Assembly (NCBI GenBank): GCA_903813345.2
Contig: CAIIXF020000007.1
Coordinates: 37,844,759 to 37,908,758, forward strand
Origin: Owenia fusiformis
Taxonomy: Eukaryota; Annelida; Polychaeta; Sabellida; Oweniidae
DNA: 64,000 nucleotides
Direction of reading: 5' to 3'
Shown here: positions 46,784 to 59,559 of the stretch, piece after piece
Layout: each line of letters opens with the position of its first letter
How positions within the stretch are numbered: position 1 is the first letter of the stretch
Program-made: the position numbers and the translations under genes
The notes under the pieces: generated by a model
Databases searched by the model: none
Told to the model about the DNA's origin: nothing
Seen by the model: the letters and a program-made list of their open reading frames with translations, nothing else

Positions 46784-46927
46784 AATGCCTTGGTCACATT
46801 TGCTCCAATTTTCACTACGGCACCCGGCCGATTGAGTATTTTGTTCAAAATTGAATACAATATTGAACAAAACACTCAATCGGCAGGGCACCGGCTGATG
46901 GATTGGAGCATATGTGACCAAGGCATA
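46784..46927. mobile_element. 144-bp palindromic MITE, TAA flanks
   Basis: TGCCTTGGTCACATTTGCTC pairs with GAGCATATGTGACCAAGGCA; the pairing extends through the whole element to a centre near TTGAATACAATATTGAA. Direct TAA on both sides fits a Harbinger-type TWA duplication. Second copy at 59146-59289. Confidence 0.88.
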
Positions 46928-49139
46928 AGAGACTTGAATAAGTTCATGACATATAATTCAAGGACTTTGATTCAATTTATGGCTTTGTAACATCATTTGC
47001 TCATTGAACTGTAAGAACAGCCCTTATTTTAGAAACATTCATCAAATTCAGGGAGCTTTTCAAATCTCCAACTCGTAACATTTGAAGATGAAAGCAAATC
47101 TCTGTCTTGTGATTTTTATCTCAAAAACCAACTCAGGCTTATCAATCGTAAATTAGATTTATTGACTTGCGACACAATTTGTGATAGCAATTTCAGTTTT
47201 TTTAACAATCTGGACAATATTCATTGAACTGTGAAATCTTCTGTCCAGTGGGAATTATATTGCATATTGAGTTTTTCCATTTGCATTAGTTTATATTATT
47301 TAAAGCAATCAGAGATATTGGCGGTGACGAAATTATAAGTAACATTTAGGATGATCAAAGCAGGGGTGTAGCGGGGGTCTACACTAGTTAGGTGAGGCAA
47401 ATTTGAATAGGCGAGGCAGAAATCTGGTGTGAGGCCATATAATGGCATCAATTTGACCTAATTTTATGGCATCTCTTGAAAAAATGACTGTACAATAATT
47501 TTTTTGATGGAATTTTGTACCTTTATACTTATTATCTGAATATTGGCATGAGAGCATATATTACCTAAAGGCATATAATTTTCACAGTGATTAGAAGCAT
47601 GGAATTAATTGGTTTTTAATAATAAAGTAAATTGAATTGACATTTACATTTACAAGAACTAATAATTTTGCAGTACACAACTAGACGAGATGCAAGTTGA
47701 AATAATCTTGATTTAAGTTGTTTAATATTCAAAATTCAGGCAACGTGATGTCATATTTGAAATCTATGTGTAAGACTAAATCTAGAAATATGGTTTCGAA
47801 AATTGTTGATCAACTTTGAAAATTAATTTTTTTAAATGTGACTTCTACTTCGAAAGATTCCCCATAGACCCGATGTTATAAAATCACAAAAAGTGAAATA
47901 TCTTTTCTTTTGTCTTCTTTTCTTGCTTCAAATGATTCTTGTATACTTTGGTACATATCATTTCTGAAGCTCTGGAATTATTTTCCTCGTTTGCCATATT
48001 TAGACTAATTGCCTATTATGAAGTATATTGTTCCACAGCATAGTTATTTTCTAGTCGCATCATGATCATTAATAACCATTCAATTCTATTACTTTTATGA
48101 ATATTATATATCTTTTTTATATCATAGAGAACTTTTTGAACTGCAGCACATTATCGTTAATGTCCATTGTCACAGAAAAAGGTTGAGCTTTTTAAAAAAA
48201 GATTGAGTCCAGATCTAATCTCAGGCTTATTTCTATGAGAAAATCTGAGCATATTTCAAATATTTAAAAAAGCCTCAAAATATAAAAACCATTGTCATTA
48301 AAAGAGGCTTATTTTTGTAAGAATTTTTTTATATATTTTGATGGACCTGGACACAAGGTTTTTTTACCTATGAAGTATTTTTCTATTTTATTTTTTTTTT
48401 ATTTTTTGCAATGGTAGAAATTAATGAGAATATTGGATGCTCCACTCACATATTTCAACCTATACGAGAGATGTTAATAAAATGGGATATTTCCTGATTT
48501 ATACGGGATTGTCCGACAATGTCATTTGTAATGTGTATTTAATATCACAACATTGTTTCAGTTGATTTATATCAGCAAAGTAACAAGCTGAAATCTGATC
48601 ATAAAAAACTTGCGTTTGTTTAAAAGGTTCAAAAGTTTAATGCCATGTTTATACAAGATACATTTTATCCAGGGTTTTGAGGTTTATGAGCATATAAATC
48701 TTGTAAGTAATAGCACTTATAAAACATGTATATCTGAACACTTCTCTAATCTGAACACCTCTTCAAGTGAACACTTTTGAACTGACCAATCAGAGGGCTT
48801 CATCTTACAGATTATACGACAATATAATATATTGACAAGGAGGGGGTCCATATACAGTAAAACCTGTATATATCTCATCACTAATATATCATTCCAATGT
48901 TCAAGAAAGAACTGTCTTTACTTGCACAAGTTTATATCGTATGTCATATCATATCACAACAGTTAATTTTAAACACGCAATGCAAGGAACCTGATCAAAA
49001 TTCAGCTTCTGCAAATCTGGTGCCTCAATTCAGCAATAATAGGGAGTAGGCTGTGTTTAGCTTTCTTAAAAGTCACAATGTTCACTGTTATTACATATAA
49101 CATCTGCATATAAAAGGCGTCCTCATTTCTAGATTTGTA
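46928..49139. other. No gene seen; one dispersed-repeat fragment
   Basis: About 47770-47905 resembles 31500-31650. About 48725-48840 has GAACACCTC words plus ACTGACCAATCAGAGGGC, also found at about 39512. No exon with good splice signals was noticed. Confidence 0.4.
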
Positions 49140-49319
49140 TACAGTAAAACCTGTCTTAGTGAACGCCTCTCTATAGTGAACAATTGCATCTAATGAACAC
49201 CTCTTCTCAGAATATACTCCGCTGACTGTATAAATTCACCTCTCTGAAGTGAACACATACCTATAGTGAACACATTTTTGTGGCTCCATAGGTGTTCACT
49301 GTACACAGGTTTTACCGTA
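49140..49319. mobile_element. CAGTAAAACCTGT MITE, TA flanks
   Basis: TACAGTAAAACCTGT and ACAGGTTTTACCGTA are 13-15 bp inverted ends with TA outermost, the Tc1/mariner-pogo pattern. The inside is filled with GTGAACACCTCT words. Confidence 0.85.
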
Positions 49320-49339
49320 GAATTAAAAATGGGACCCAA

Positions 49340-49830
49340 TAATTCTCATTGAGAGGTGTTTGGGAGAATATCATTGCATTTGAACAATTGTCAAATCTGA
49401 TGAATGTCTATATTGAGAGGTGTTCCCATTGGGAGGTGTTCAGATTAGAGAGGTGTTCATCCACACAGGTTTTACTGTAATTATTGTGATTTGTTTGGGA
49501 GAATATCATTGCATTTGAACAATTGTCAGCTTTCTTAATGAATGTGTATATTAAGAAGTGTTCACATTGGGAAGTGTGCAGATAAGAGAGGTGTTCATCC
49601 ACGCAGGTTTTACTGTAATTATTGTGATTTGTTTGGGAGAATATCATTGCATTTGAACAATTGTCAAATCTGATGAATGTCTATATTAAGAGGTGTTCAC
49701 ATTGGGATGTGTTCAGATTAGAGAGGTGCTCATCCATACAGGTTTTATTGTAAATATTGTGATTTGTTTGGGAAAATATCATTGCATTTGAACAATTGTC
49801 AGATCTGATGAATGTCAGTATTCATTAATA
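49340..49830. repeat. ~137-bp tandem repeat, about 3.5 units
   Basis: GGGAGAATATCATTGCATTT starts at 49362, 49498, 49636 and (one change) 49770. Each unit ends in ACAGGTTTTACTGTAA, so it is an expansion of the CAGTAAAACCTGT-type element's right end. Confidence 0.9.
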
Positions 49831-50429
49831 AAACATTGTTATAGCGATAGTCCTGAGAAATTATATTTGCCCATCGACAAATCTGTGTTGATCAGGCGAT
49901 ATTTTACTCTATTACTGTTCATTCAATCAGATCATGACGAGACTGGATGCTCACGGCACTTATCACATCTGATCATTGTGTACAAAATGTAATCAGGTTT
50001 TATTCACTTTTTTCTTGACATCAACGATGCCTGATTTATTGTGGGGCTCTTGAGATCATGTGCGAAGACAATTCTAGGTTATTGTCTCATTGTGCAGGAG
50101 GATAAAACTGCTAATCTAAAAGAACCGTATACACCATAACTAAACCTTACAGACCATGGCTAAATTGCTATATACCATTACAATCTGTTATAGTCCATGA
50201 ACAACTTATGTAACAACTTATCTATTCTTCCTTATTACAGTGTACATGATATTTTGAATTTCTTCTGTAAACATCCAGAATCCGTTATAATAATGTTCAT
50301 TATAGCGCCATGAAATGGAAGTCAGCCAGTCGGGATTATAATGGACACTGGTGTTGACAAAATAAACCCTTCAGTGTGTCTATAACGTGCACTCTATGAA
50401 TATTATCTACACCACTAATCTATACCAAT
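49831..50429. other. No gene seen
   Basis: Unremarkable AT-rich DNA; a possible TTATAGTGGACACTGG-type degenerate repeat near 50340. Confidence 0.35.
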
Positions 50430-50618
50430 AGTGATCTCCACAGGATTTTTTCTCAAATGGGTGCAAAATTCTCATTTTCACAATTAAGACCAAAATTGTT
50501 TTTTTCATGATTTTTCTCATTTTCAAGTGGGTGCAAATGGATTTTCAGGTGAGTGCAAGCCTATTTTCAAAGTCTCAGGTGGGTGTTGCGCCCACTTGTA
50601 ATGCTGGGGAGATCACTG
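50430..50618. mobile_element. CAGTGATCTCC-family MITE
   Basis: 189 bases, AGTGATCTCCACAGG to GGGGAGATCACTG, with GTGGGTGTTGCGCCC inside. No clear target duplication. Confidence 0.8.
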
Positions 50619-51065
50619 ACTTTAAGCCTTTGGCAAGTCCCAGTGGTGTTCAGATTAGAAAGGTTCTACTGAATTGGATTTTATATGCTCTTTGCCAAAG
50701 AAATTAGCATGGACATGGGGAATAGATAAAGAGTACTTTGGCATGATTTATGTCAGTACTTTTAATATTGAAATTGTTTTCTTCAAAAAAAGAAAAATTG
50801 ACACGTCCTTTCTTACCAATTATATATTATTTTTTGGTTCATGGCATGGGATCTTAAGGTTCGTTAGTGGATGAGAAATCCGAATCATTTGATTAATCGA
50901 CCATGAGATCCAATCAATACGCTGTCAATCAGGATGCCGTAAGAGCAATTAGATTTGCCATCTATACCATATTTCCTTGTTTGGGGATCACCACGTCTAA
51001 CACAATTTTATATTTTTCAAAGGAGTCCACTCCATTTTGGTGTTTGAATAAATATTGATATATTT

Positions 51066-51271
51066 CAGTGATCTCCGCAGAATTTTTTCTAAAGACGGCT
51101 GCAAAATTCTGAATTTCACAATTCAGACCAAAATTGGTCAAAATATGCCCATTTTCATGATTATTCTCATTTTTAAGTGGGTGCAAATGGATTCTCAGGT
51201 GGGTGCAAGCCTATTATCAAAATCTAAGGTGGGTGCTGCGCCTACTTGCTTTAATGCTGGGGAGATCACTG
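51066..51271. mobile_element. CAGTGATCTCC-family MITE
   Basis: CAGTGATCTCCGCAG to CTGGGGAGATCACTG, flanked by TATTT on both sides (5 bp). Confidence 0.88.
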
Positions 51272-51613
51272 TATTTATTACTGTTTCTGAGCGGAAGATG
51301 GGGAGGAGTGCAAGACATTCTTTTATGCTTTAGTTTCTGCATAGTTTGTGATATTGGGGTTTTCTTTTTCTTTATGACTGGTTGTGTATAAGATTTGATG
51401 TTTCTTACTCTTGTTTTGTTTTACAATATACTATTTTTGTCTTTTCCATTTTTTGGACGCATTGTTTATGTATCTTTTATCTTTCAGTATCAGAAGCAAA
51501 TGATAGGTGATGATATTTTGCATGTTAATGCCTAAGTTTTGTGGTTATCATAAGAGTTTTGTTGTCAGCCTCTTTTGTCAAAAGAAATTTGATTGGAAAG
51601 CTAGGCATACACA

Positions 51614-51801
51614 TACAGTAAAGCCTGTATATCAAAACATTCCTCTAATCTGAACACCTCTCAAAATAAAATAACACTTTTTCAGTCTCATTTTTTAATC
51701 TTCCACTACAAAAGAAAGCTATGTTTGTCAATTAAGCTAGAAATGCAAACATCTGCCAGTCCAAACACGTTAAGCATTCGGATAAGGCAGGTTTTACTGT
51801 T
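51614..51801. mobile_element. CAGTAAAACCTGT-family MITE
   Basis: TACAGTAAAGCCTGTAT to GGCAGGTTTTACTGT, with TCTGAACACCTCTC inside. Confidence 0.8.
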
Positions 51802-52082
51802 CTCTTATCTGATTGATGGAATCAGTAGAATTTCATCCACATTTCCTCTCATATATAGTATAGCTTCTGAAAATGTCAATGCAATTTACTAATGCAGTTT
51901 GAGACAATAAGATTGTAAAATAATCTGTATTTTCTAACATGTGTTGTATATGCCAGATACTATTAATATGTAGACATGTTTCAGTGTATAAAATGGTAAA
52001 ATAACAATTAAGTTCGGGATATTTTGTAATGGTTCCAAGTCAAGCTAAAATTCAATTTAGATGAACTTGTTGTTTGTTCCAG

Positions 52083-52639
52083 ATGGTGACCATTCAAAGA
52101 CCATGATGTGATGGGTTGTCATTCTAGTAAAGCGGCTGGAGTTGTAATCCAAGTTACCGAACCAACAAGAAACACATCTTCTCAAGAGGGAGCTTCACAT
52201 TTTGTATCATCCCACAGAAAAGACCATAAAAGTAGTACAAATTTGAAGGAACAACACTTGAAAGTCGATATTGTCCATGGACACCAATTTAAACAAGGAC
52301 TTCAATCGACTGAAAAGGATACCAAGATCATTATTGAGGAAAAAAATACTATTGTAAAAAAATCAGATTTCGAGATCAAATGTAGTGACACTGTTGTTGA
52401 AATTATTGATGATAAACCAAAAGTTGAAGAATTTGAACACATATATGAATCCAAGGAAGATGAAATCGTGAATATTGGGGGTAGAACAGAAGAGTTTATA
52501 TACGTCGGAAGTCAAGAAATTGTTAAAGTTGCAGTAACGGAGACTGACGAAAATATGGTGAAATTCCAGTTCCCAAATGTAACGGATAAAACGTGTCTTC
52601 TTGTTGACCCACCTAATTGTGAAGAAAGCCTGGAATTGG
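52083..52639 (+). CDS. N-myristoylated acidic protein, first coding exon, unknown
   Basis: Exon 52083-52639 lies between acceptor TTGTTTGTTCCAG and a consensus donor GTAAGT. Coding starts at ATG 52111 (176 codons plus one base, phase 1). The N-terminus MGCHSSK has Gly2 and Ser6, a classic N-myristoylation signal, with Cys3 for palmitoylation, so membrane anchoring is expected. The rest is hydrophilic and acidic (clusters EEKNT, DDKPKVEEFEH, ESKEDE), with no recognisable domain; a FIYVGSQEIVKVAV stretch could be a beta hairpin. The ATG I chose is preceded by short upstream frames: ATG at 52083 (eight codons) and an ATGATGTGA at 52102. An upstream intron must lie in the 5'UTR. Later exons were not recognised downstream, where the intron holds MITEs and a SINE. 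The gene family is unknown to me. Confidence 0.7.
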
Positions 52640-52661
52640 GTAAGTGACATTTCAAATACAG

Positions 52662-52695
52662 TAAAACCTGTCTAATCTGAACAGTACTAGGACAA
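52662..52695. mobile_element. CAGTAAAACCTGT-family left end
   Basis: TACAGTAAAACCTGTCTAAT just inside the intron, partner end probably the ACAGGTTTTACTGTA at 52983-52998; the CAGTGATCTCC-family element at 52731-52938 is nested in between. Confidence 0.6.
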
Positions 52696-52730
52696 GTTAA
52701 ATGCATTCATATAAGCAGCTAGCTACGAGA

Positions 52731-52938
52731 GTTATCTCCCCAGCATTAAAGCAAGTGGGCGCAGCACCCACCTGAGATTTTGAAAATAGGCTTGCACCCA
52801 CCTGAAAATCCATTTACATCCACTTGAAATTGAGAAAAATCATGAAAAATTGGCATATATTGACCAGTTTTGGTCTAGATTGTGAAAATGAGAATCTTGC
52901 ACTCACCCACCTGAGAAAAAATACTGGGGAGATCAATG
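52731..52938. mobile_element. CAGTGATCTCC-family MITE (inverted)
   Basis: Opposite orientation to the other copies: GTTATCTCCCCAGC at the left, GGGGAGATCAATG at the right, and GGCGCAGCACCCACC inside. Confidence 0.82.
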
Positions 52939-53209
52939 GTATTCACATTTCAATGTTTCTCATATTGAGAGGTGTTCATGTATACAGGTTTTACTGTAGT
53001 GTTACATTAATCATGTAGTCATTCATAATGGTCTATTTCCCTGTCTTTGTGCAATGCATGTACTTGATCAAATCAAATCAGTTTGTATTGAATATACAGC
53101 AACTCCATCTTTGAATGGAAATCTTGATATTAGCATTGATTGATTTAGGTTGTTTAGTTTGATTAACATTTTCAAGGTTATTTTCTTGTTAACTGTTAAA
53201 CAGTTATCA

Positions 53210-53285
53210 ATGGCTATAGCTCAGTGGTAGAGCATTCGTCTGGAAAATAAGGGATCATGGGCTCGATCCCCACTTGGGTCTGACT
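53210..53285 (+). repeat. tRNA-derived SINE head
   Basis: TATAGCTCAGTGGTAGAGC is a near-perfect box A/D-arm and GGGCTCGATCCC a good box B/T-arm at tRNA spacing. The acceptor ends (GGCTATA and TGGGTCT) do not pair, so it is not a working tRNA. It sits in the intron after the MGC exon. Confidence 0.65.
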
Positions 53286-53394
53286 TTCACACCAGCCCTT
53301 AGTGCAGAATTTCATTCTGTGTTTTTATTAACTAATGGTTATAACTATGAATCAAATAGTTAGTATATGTTTCATGTTGTATATCGATATTCAC

Positions 53395-54565
53395 ATTTTA
53401 TGATCACACTACCCTACCTCGATCACGCATGCGCGAATTTTTTGGCTTTCAAACTGGTCGCTTTTGAGTATATCGACTGCTTACTCAAAAGGTTGATACG
53501 TTTGGTGCTCGGAGTGAGTCAATATTGCTATTCGCTACACTTCAGTGGTGCAATAGTGAAATCGATGTTCCAAGTTATATGTTAGTTATAGAAAGAATGA
53601 AAATAATATCGTTTGAAATTGTAAAATATTTGATATGTCATAGTACACGGTACACAGTTGCAAAAGTTGATCAATACAGGGTACAAGGAATGTAAATTGT
53701 TCAAAAGTACAGGGAGCGAGAAAGTAAGCTGATTATACAGACATACTATGTCCCGACCCCATGCATATTTACGTTGCAAACAGTGAAAGTAATGCTAAAA
53801 AGACCGCCTGTTGATGCTTTGGGCTGTCATCAATTGTTATTTAATCCAAATAAAGTAAACATTATCATGTATATTTAGACACGGGCTTTGAGGTCGTATG
53901 CATTTTAGTCATAAAATTAACAAGAACGCTAGATTATACGTGTTACTAGGGTATCAAATTGAAATAAAATAACGAAATTAAATATTAGATGTTAATGATA
54001 AATGACTATCCGCTATCAGTATTAATGACCATCCGCTACTCAGAATAATTAAAATTGCCTGAACTACATGTGAAGAATCTTTCTATATAACCCCTTGAAT
54101 GGTATAATTCACTACCGTCCTCAAAAACCGATCATTTAAAATGTTTTGTTCAAATTCACAAAAATACAGTTGAATAACATACTAGAAAACGTATCCACCT
54201 ATAACACGATGACACGCAGTTTAAATGATAGTTAACTGTTTTTTTTGTTACATATAAATGTAACATTTTCGAAGGGAAACTTACATGCTCCCTGTACGTT
54301 GATAGATTTACTGAAATGTATCGTATATTGCATTCGAGTTTTGCTTCACTGCGCCCACTATTATCTATCTTTGCCTATAGTGTTTTTTTGCCAACGATAT
54401 TCTAAAAACTGCTTGATGAATCAATTCTATGTCTGGTAGAACACTAGAAATAAATGTAAAATGTATTTTACGTTCAGAAATATGGAATTAAACCCACGTC
54501 CTCCATTTGCAACTTAGCTGTACCCTGTTTCCATTTTAAACGTGGTCACGTGGTAGGGTAGTGTG
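53395..54565. repeat. 1.2 kb segment with inverted TCACACTACCCTACC ends
   Basis: GATCACACTACCCTACC at about 53401 is mirrored by GGTAGGGTAGTGTGATGAT at about 54552, extended on the left by TCGATCACGCATGC and on the right by CGTGGTCACGTG. It may be an unclassified insertion. Inside are no coding frames of note. Confidence 0.55.
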
Positions 54566-54845
54566 ATGATAGAACTCATGTTTCAGAATCAAAAAAATGT
54601 AATAATTGAATGTTGAACATAAAACTTGACCAAAATGTTTGATTTTTTGAAAGTGTGGAACTACCTTAATATATAATTTGCACAGAGAAATTGTGGTGTT
54701 TCTCATTAGAAAATCTAAGTAAAGCTCAGCCTCTGATTGACATTCTATAAGAGGTTTAAAAGCTGTCCTGTCAAGTTCTATTATATAGTGGTTGTTGGTG
54801 GAGTTAGTAGAGTTGTATGAGTTATTGACTTTAAGGTAACATAAT

Positions 54846-54945
54846 AAGAATTGGTACCAATAATTAATGAAAACGGCACCAATAATTAATGAAAATGGTA
54901 CCAATAATTAGTGAAAATTGTATCGATGATTAAGGAAAATGGTAA
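54846..54945. repeat. 23-bp tandem repeat
   Basis: Four to five copies of GGTACCAATAATTAATGAAAA with point changes. Confidence 0.85.
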
Positions 54946-55477
54946 AATATTTCAGTTTCTGCGGATATTTAATGACATGGTTGACTAGATTGTCTAAAAT
55001 AATTTTTTTTTATAAAATGTTAATATCATTTATTAAATCAGTAACTTGTTTCTTATTAAAGTTTGGAAATGCCATAAATGATACAGCCGAAACAGTTCTT
55101 GATCCATGTTAAGTCATAGACAATAACATGATATAGAATTCAAACTAGAACTCCAAATAGATGAAAATAACTCATTTCTCTGTGAATAGATGTCACCCGT
55201 GAGCAATGTGTTCATCATATTGGATTTCATAGGCAGCTAATAAAGACTCAAGCTGCATATTGCCTGAAATAGTTAATTAGTAGGAATTTGTAATTTCCCA
55301 GTATTATGGGAATCCATTGTATAATAGGCACCATGGGAACACTAATAATAGGCTAGCATTATCCTCTTTGAACCTTGTTAAGAAGTGAATGTCATCAGGA
55401 TAAAGTACATGTCTTCCTAAGCCAAGTCCTTGATATTGGAGATGGGAATAATTTGGATGCTATGTGTGGATTTTAAA
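54946..55477. other. No gene seen
   Basis: AT-rich, no repeats or splice-flanked frames noticed. Confidence 0.35.
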
Positions 55478-55755
55478 TTGGCGGATCTTGGGGGGGGGGC
55501 AGCAACACCCCCTTTTGGTGGGCCGAGAAAAAAAATTAGGCCCCAAAAAATAAGTTGGGCCAAAATAGGCCTAAAAAAGGGCCTTTTTGGTTATTTCATT
55601 TTTTTAATTTAGGCCAAATTTTGAAGAACATGGGCTTCAAAGTTTCAAAATTTGGGCCCACTTTTTGGTTTTAGGGGCCCAAGGGTGGAAGTTTTTTTCT
55701 CAGACCTGAAATTTGTTCCCCCTCCCCCCTTGTTGGTTCCCAGATCCGCCCGTGC
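55478..55755. mobile_element. GGATCCGCC-family element
   Basis: TTGGCGGATCTTGGGGGGGG at left, CCCTTGTTGGTTCCCAGATC and CGCCCG at right. The inside has the family's AGGCCCC/GGGCCCA words and G-run. Confidence 0.8.
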
Positions 55756-57227
55756 ACAGTCCCATATTCAGATAAAACTCCCTATGTTATGGATGGTAGC
55801 CAATTATCTGCATGGAATAATGAGGTTAGTTTTGTCATGGGGGGGGGTAATATTCAAGTGAACCTCATCAAAATTGTCAAACCATAACAAAATTAACTTT
55901 GTTATTCCATAACTGTTGATAATTGGACATCCCCCCCTCCTGTTAATGACGTCGTCACTTCAGGGTGTTGACACGATAGAAAAATTCGACCAGCCACTAT
56001 CCTGCCATCTTTTGGTCAATCTAGTGACTACACTAACATCAGTAATATTTTTTTTTCACTTATTTATGCAAAAGTACACTTCTGTATCAGCGGCACTCTT
56101 TTACAGGTATGACTTCGTAATAAAACATAATATCGCTAAAATTGCATATTTAAAGGATCTGAAATGTTTGTTTCCACTTGTAACATAATCACAGGATGAG
56201 TGAAATAATACAATATGGCTGCGAACATTGTAGACGCAGATATAAAATACAATATGACTTAATCCCGTCACTTCATTGAAGATTTTGCGGATCAATAATT
56301 TAATCATCCTCGTTACGTGAGATTGTTGCCGGCATGACAGATTTCAATCTATCGGGGATCAGTTATCGCAGATTGGATGTCAGGCTCTTCTTTCAATGAT
56401 ATTTCACGGACGAGTGATGTTTTATTATGTTTTTATGCAGTAATTTCTTCTCAAATGTTTAGAAAATCTTGGATCTGTGAACAGCTCATGTTTGATTTTT
56501 CATATTTTTATTGGTCATTAATATACTAATTTTACATAACATTTATACTTTGCGATTAAATGTCACCCTAACCTAAAGATAAATGACATGATTTCTTAAC
56601 ATGAACAGAATCAGAAATTACAAAATGAACATGCTATTGTATCAGTCACGCCTTGCAGCAGTAAAAAATCAATTAAAACCAGATTTGTACAGCTTATGAA
56701 AGTTTAATATACAAACTAAACATTATATTTAAAAACGACACCCCCTCCCAAATCTACATCATCACCAATCAGTATAAAGCTATAGAAGTGAACAACAATT
56801 AAAGTACTTTAGAATGTTAAAGCTCATCGAGTGGTGTGTCATTTGAATGGGTGTGTCATTTGAATGGGTGTGTCATTTGAATGGATGTGTCATTTGAATG
56901 AGTAAAGCACAACATCAATTTAAAGTACTTATCTCTATTGGTTGTGCTCAAAATTCAGATTGCCAAATGATCTCAGTTCTTAGAGGTTAGTACAGAGGTT
57001 AAGGGGGGGGGGGGGGCGTTAAGTTAAACACATTTGGGAGAACTTGAATGTAAAATATGTTGTATAATATTATGGCATCCATGAATTTTTGTCTATTTCT
57101 CATTTGATATAAATGATGACGTAATTACAACTACTCACACATCCATACTCAATCGGGAAAATAAACGCCAATGGGTCAAAATAGTCTATAGGTTACCATC
57201 ATTTTATATGTTTTACATACACATTCA
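55756..57227. other. No gene seen
   Basis: Contains the 17-bp tandem repeat listed separately, a G-run at 57004-57016, and short repeated words. No supported exon. Confidence 0.35.
56833..56900. repeat. 17-bp tandem repeat
   Basis: Four copies of GTGTGTCATTTGAATGG. Confidence 0.9.
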
Positions 57228-57511
57228 TAGGCGTAGCCAGGAGGGGGTGCGATGGTGCAATTGCAGCCCCCCCCATAACAAATGAAAATATTACCATAAA
57301 ATAGAGAAAGGAAGAAAAGAGCTTCAAAATGCTTTTTATTTGAAGCTTCTAGCTCAATTTTGGAGGAAGTCGCATCAATTTTTGTAAAATTCGAAACAAA
57401 TCTTAACCTTTTTTTGGGTTGCTAATGCCACGATCACCACCCCCCTGACTGAAAACAGAAATCTTTTTGGCGATCGCACCCCCCCTAACTGAAAGCTGGC
57501 TACGCCCCTGA
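57228..57511. mobile_element. GGGGCGTAGCCAG-type element
   Basis: TAGGCGTAGCCAGGAGGGGG at left and the complement TGGCTACGCCCCTGA at right are inverted ends; GGGGGTGCGATCG-like words are shared by both subtermini. Confidence 0.75.
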
Positions 57512-59145
57512 CATTCTTCCTGTTACCATTAACATTATCTTTTTCTAACCCTGCAGTAACCGGGAAGTCAACATTCCATAAATGATGTTTCTCATTATCC
57601 AAAGAGCCATTGATATGATAGCTACTGATTTAATATCACATAAAACCAGTGTGCGATATAACAAAACGCAACGGGGCGCTATAAAGTGAAATCATTCAAT
57701 TTAATTTTGACGTAAAGTGCCTCGTATTTTAGAATTAGTAGATTGAACCCAGTTTAAGGAAGCTAAAGTTGGCCGAGAATGATCCAGGATAAATTGAAAA
57801 GAAAATGATGGATTTGTTTGGTTGTTACATCTGATGGAGAATTACTTGCTAATTTGTCTTAATCCTGGAATTGATTGTGTGAGTGGCGATATGCCGGATA
57901 CAAATAGGCTCTTCGAGTAATCGTCTTTCTTAACATCTTTTATCACTATTCTTGTATATAGTCAATACTTGGATTGCTCTTTCACGACTAATTCTTGGTT
58001 TATTATGCAAAAAAAATCGGGTTATTTAGTTGGTTGTCAATTCGAAAAATCAGCATTGAGTTTTATTTCATGGTCTACTGTTATGTTTTTTTCCGTAATA
58101 TTTGGTTGTTCAATCAAGTACAGGGCATGTTGATCAATTGCGGCACACTCAAGGGAAATATGTCAAATCTACGAAATTAGAGAAATTATGTTTTGATTAC
58201 ATAAAATCGTGTCAACGTAGCGGTTTAATCATCCTAACTGTCTAGTTATTTTATTAGGAGAGGTTTAACCTACACATTTTGAGACCTTGTGCAAGAACAT
58301 GTAAAATTATATCATATTCCTCTATACACAAATTTGAGGTTTTAAGCCCATTTTCTTCAAAATTTGGCCTGAAATTAAGGGGGGGGGGTCAAACCCTAGG
58401 GGTTAAAATATTCAATGTTTTCATAAACGTTCTCTTTAAAACATGTAGCTTAACTTGCCTATGACCAGCCAGGGTATGACGACCCTAATACCACCCACTC
58501 GCTGACATTATTTGCAAGCTGTATGTATTTATGTAGTTTTATAGACTGCCAGCTTCAATTTATTACCGTTAGATTAACACCATTTATTTCATACAAACAG
58601 CATAAGAGATATAAAATGCATATTAAATGTATAAATGCAACAGGATGAAACATTACATATATTGTAAAGTGCATCATATATGGGAACTGCACTTTTTGTA
58701 TTTTTGGCTTTTTGAAATTTTATCACTTGTCCAGTACAGCTGGATGAAACTCAGTCCCATCTAAGATGGTGAACTTTTTTATTACTGATGATTCGGACCT
58801 TTGATTTTAGCTATACAAAGCGAAAAATGGATTCCAAATATTTTGCCACCCATGCAACCTTTTACAGATCTGATTATATTTATTTAGAACTATATATAGA
58901 AATCCTGAAACATCTCAGAAATCTGAAGATTTCAAAGCTGGGATTAGATTCACAATTTTTGAACTCAATTGACCTATTTGTTTTTTTATCAAATAATTTT
59001 TTTTATATAATTATCAATAGAATATAAATATGTGGCATAAAATATAACAATACATGTATTATCAAAAAAAAAACTTTATATAAAATAATGTGATAAAACA
59101 CATCACGGCTTTGGAAAAAATATGGATTGAAAAAATGTAGAGCCT
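57512..59145. other. No gene seen
   Basis: AT-rich; a G-run at 58381-58388. No repeat family from elsewhere in this window was recognised. Confidence 0.35.
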
Positions 59146-59289
59146 AATGCCTTGGTCACATTTGCTCCGATTTTCTCCACGGCGCCCTGCCAATTGAGTA
59201 TTTTGTTCAAAATTGAATACAATATTGAACAAAACACTCAATTGGGCGGGCGCCGGCCGATGGATCGGAGCAAATGTGACCAAGGCATA
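59146..59289. mobile_element. 144-bp palindromic MITE, TAA flanks
   Basis: Second copy of the element at 46784: TGCCTTGGTCACATTTGCTC at left, GAGCAAATGTGACCAAGGCA at right, TAA on both sides. Confidence 0.9.
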
Positions 59290-59559
59290 ACACTGCTTAT
59301 GTGTACTAATTTTAGAGCTATCAATTTGCCTTCTACAACATTTTTTTCAGCTCAACATTGATTTTATTTCGATTCAATCTTTTGTTTGGTACATCAATCA
59401 ATGTAAAAGTGTAATAGCCAAATATAGCTCCTAATGTATAACACAGCATTACAAACAAACAAACAAACAAACAAGCAAACAAATATTTAAAACATGGGAT
59501 ATTAGTTTGTTCCATTGGTGGTCTTTATCCTTTATTGGATAAATCCCAGGTAGACATAC

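Noticed and set aside
53210-53285. Functional tRNA gene
   Set aside because: Boxes A and B fit, but the acceptor stem does not pair, so it is the head of a SINE.
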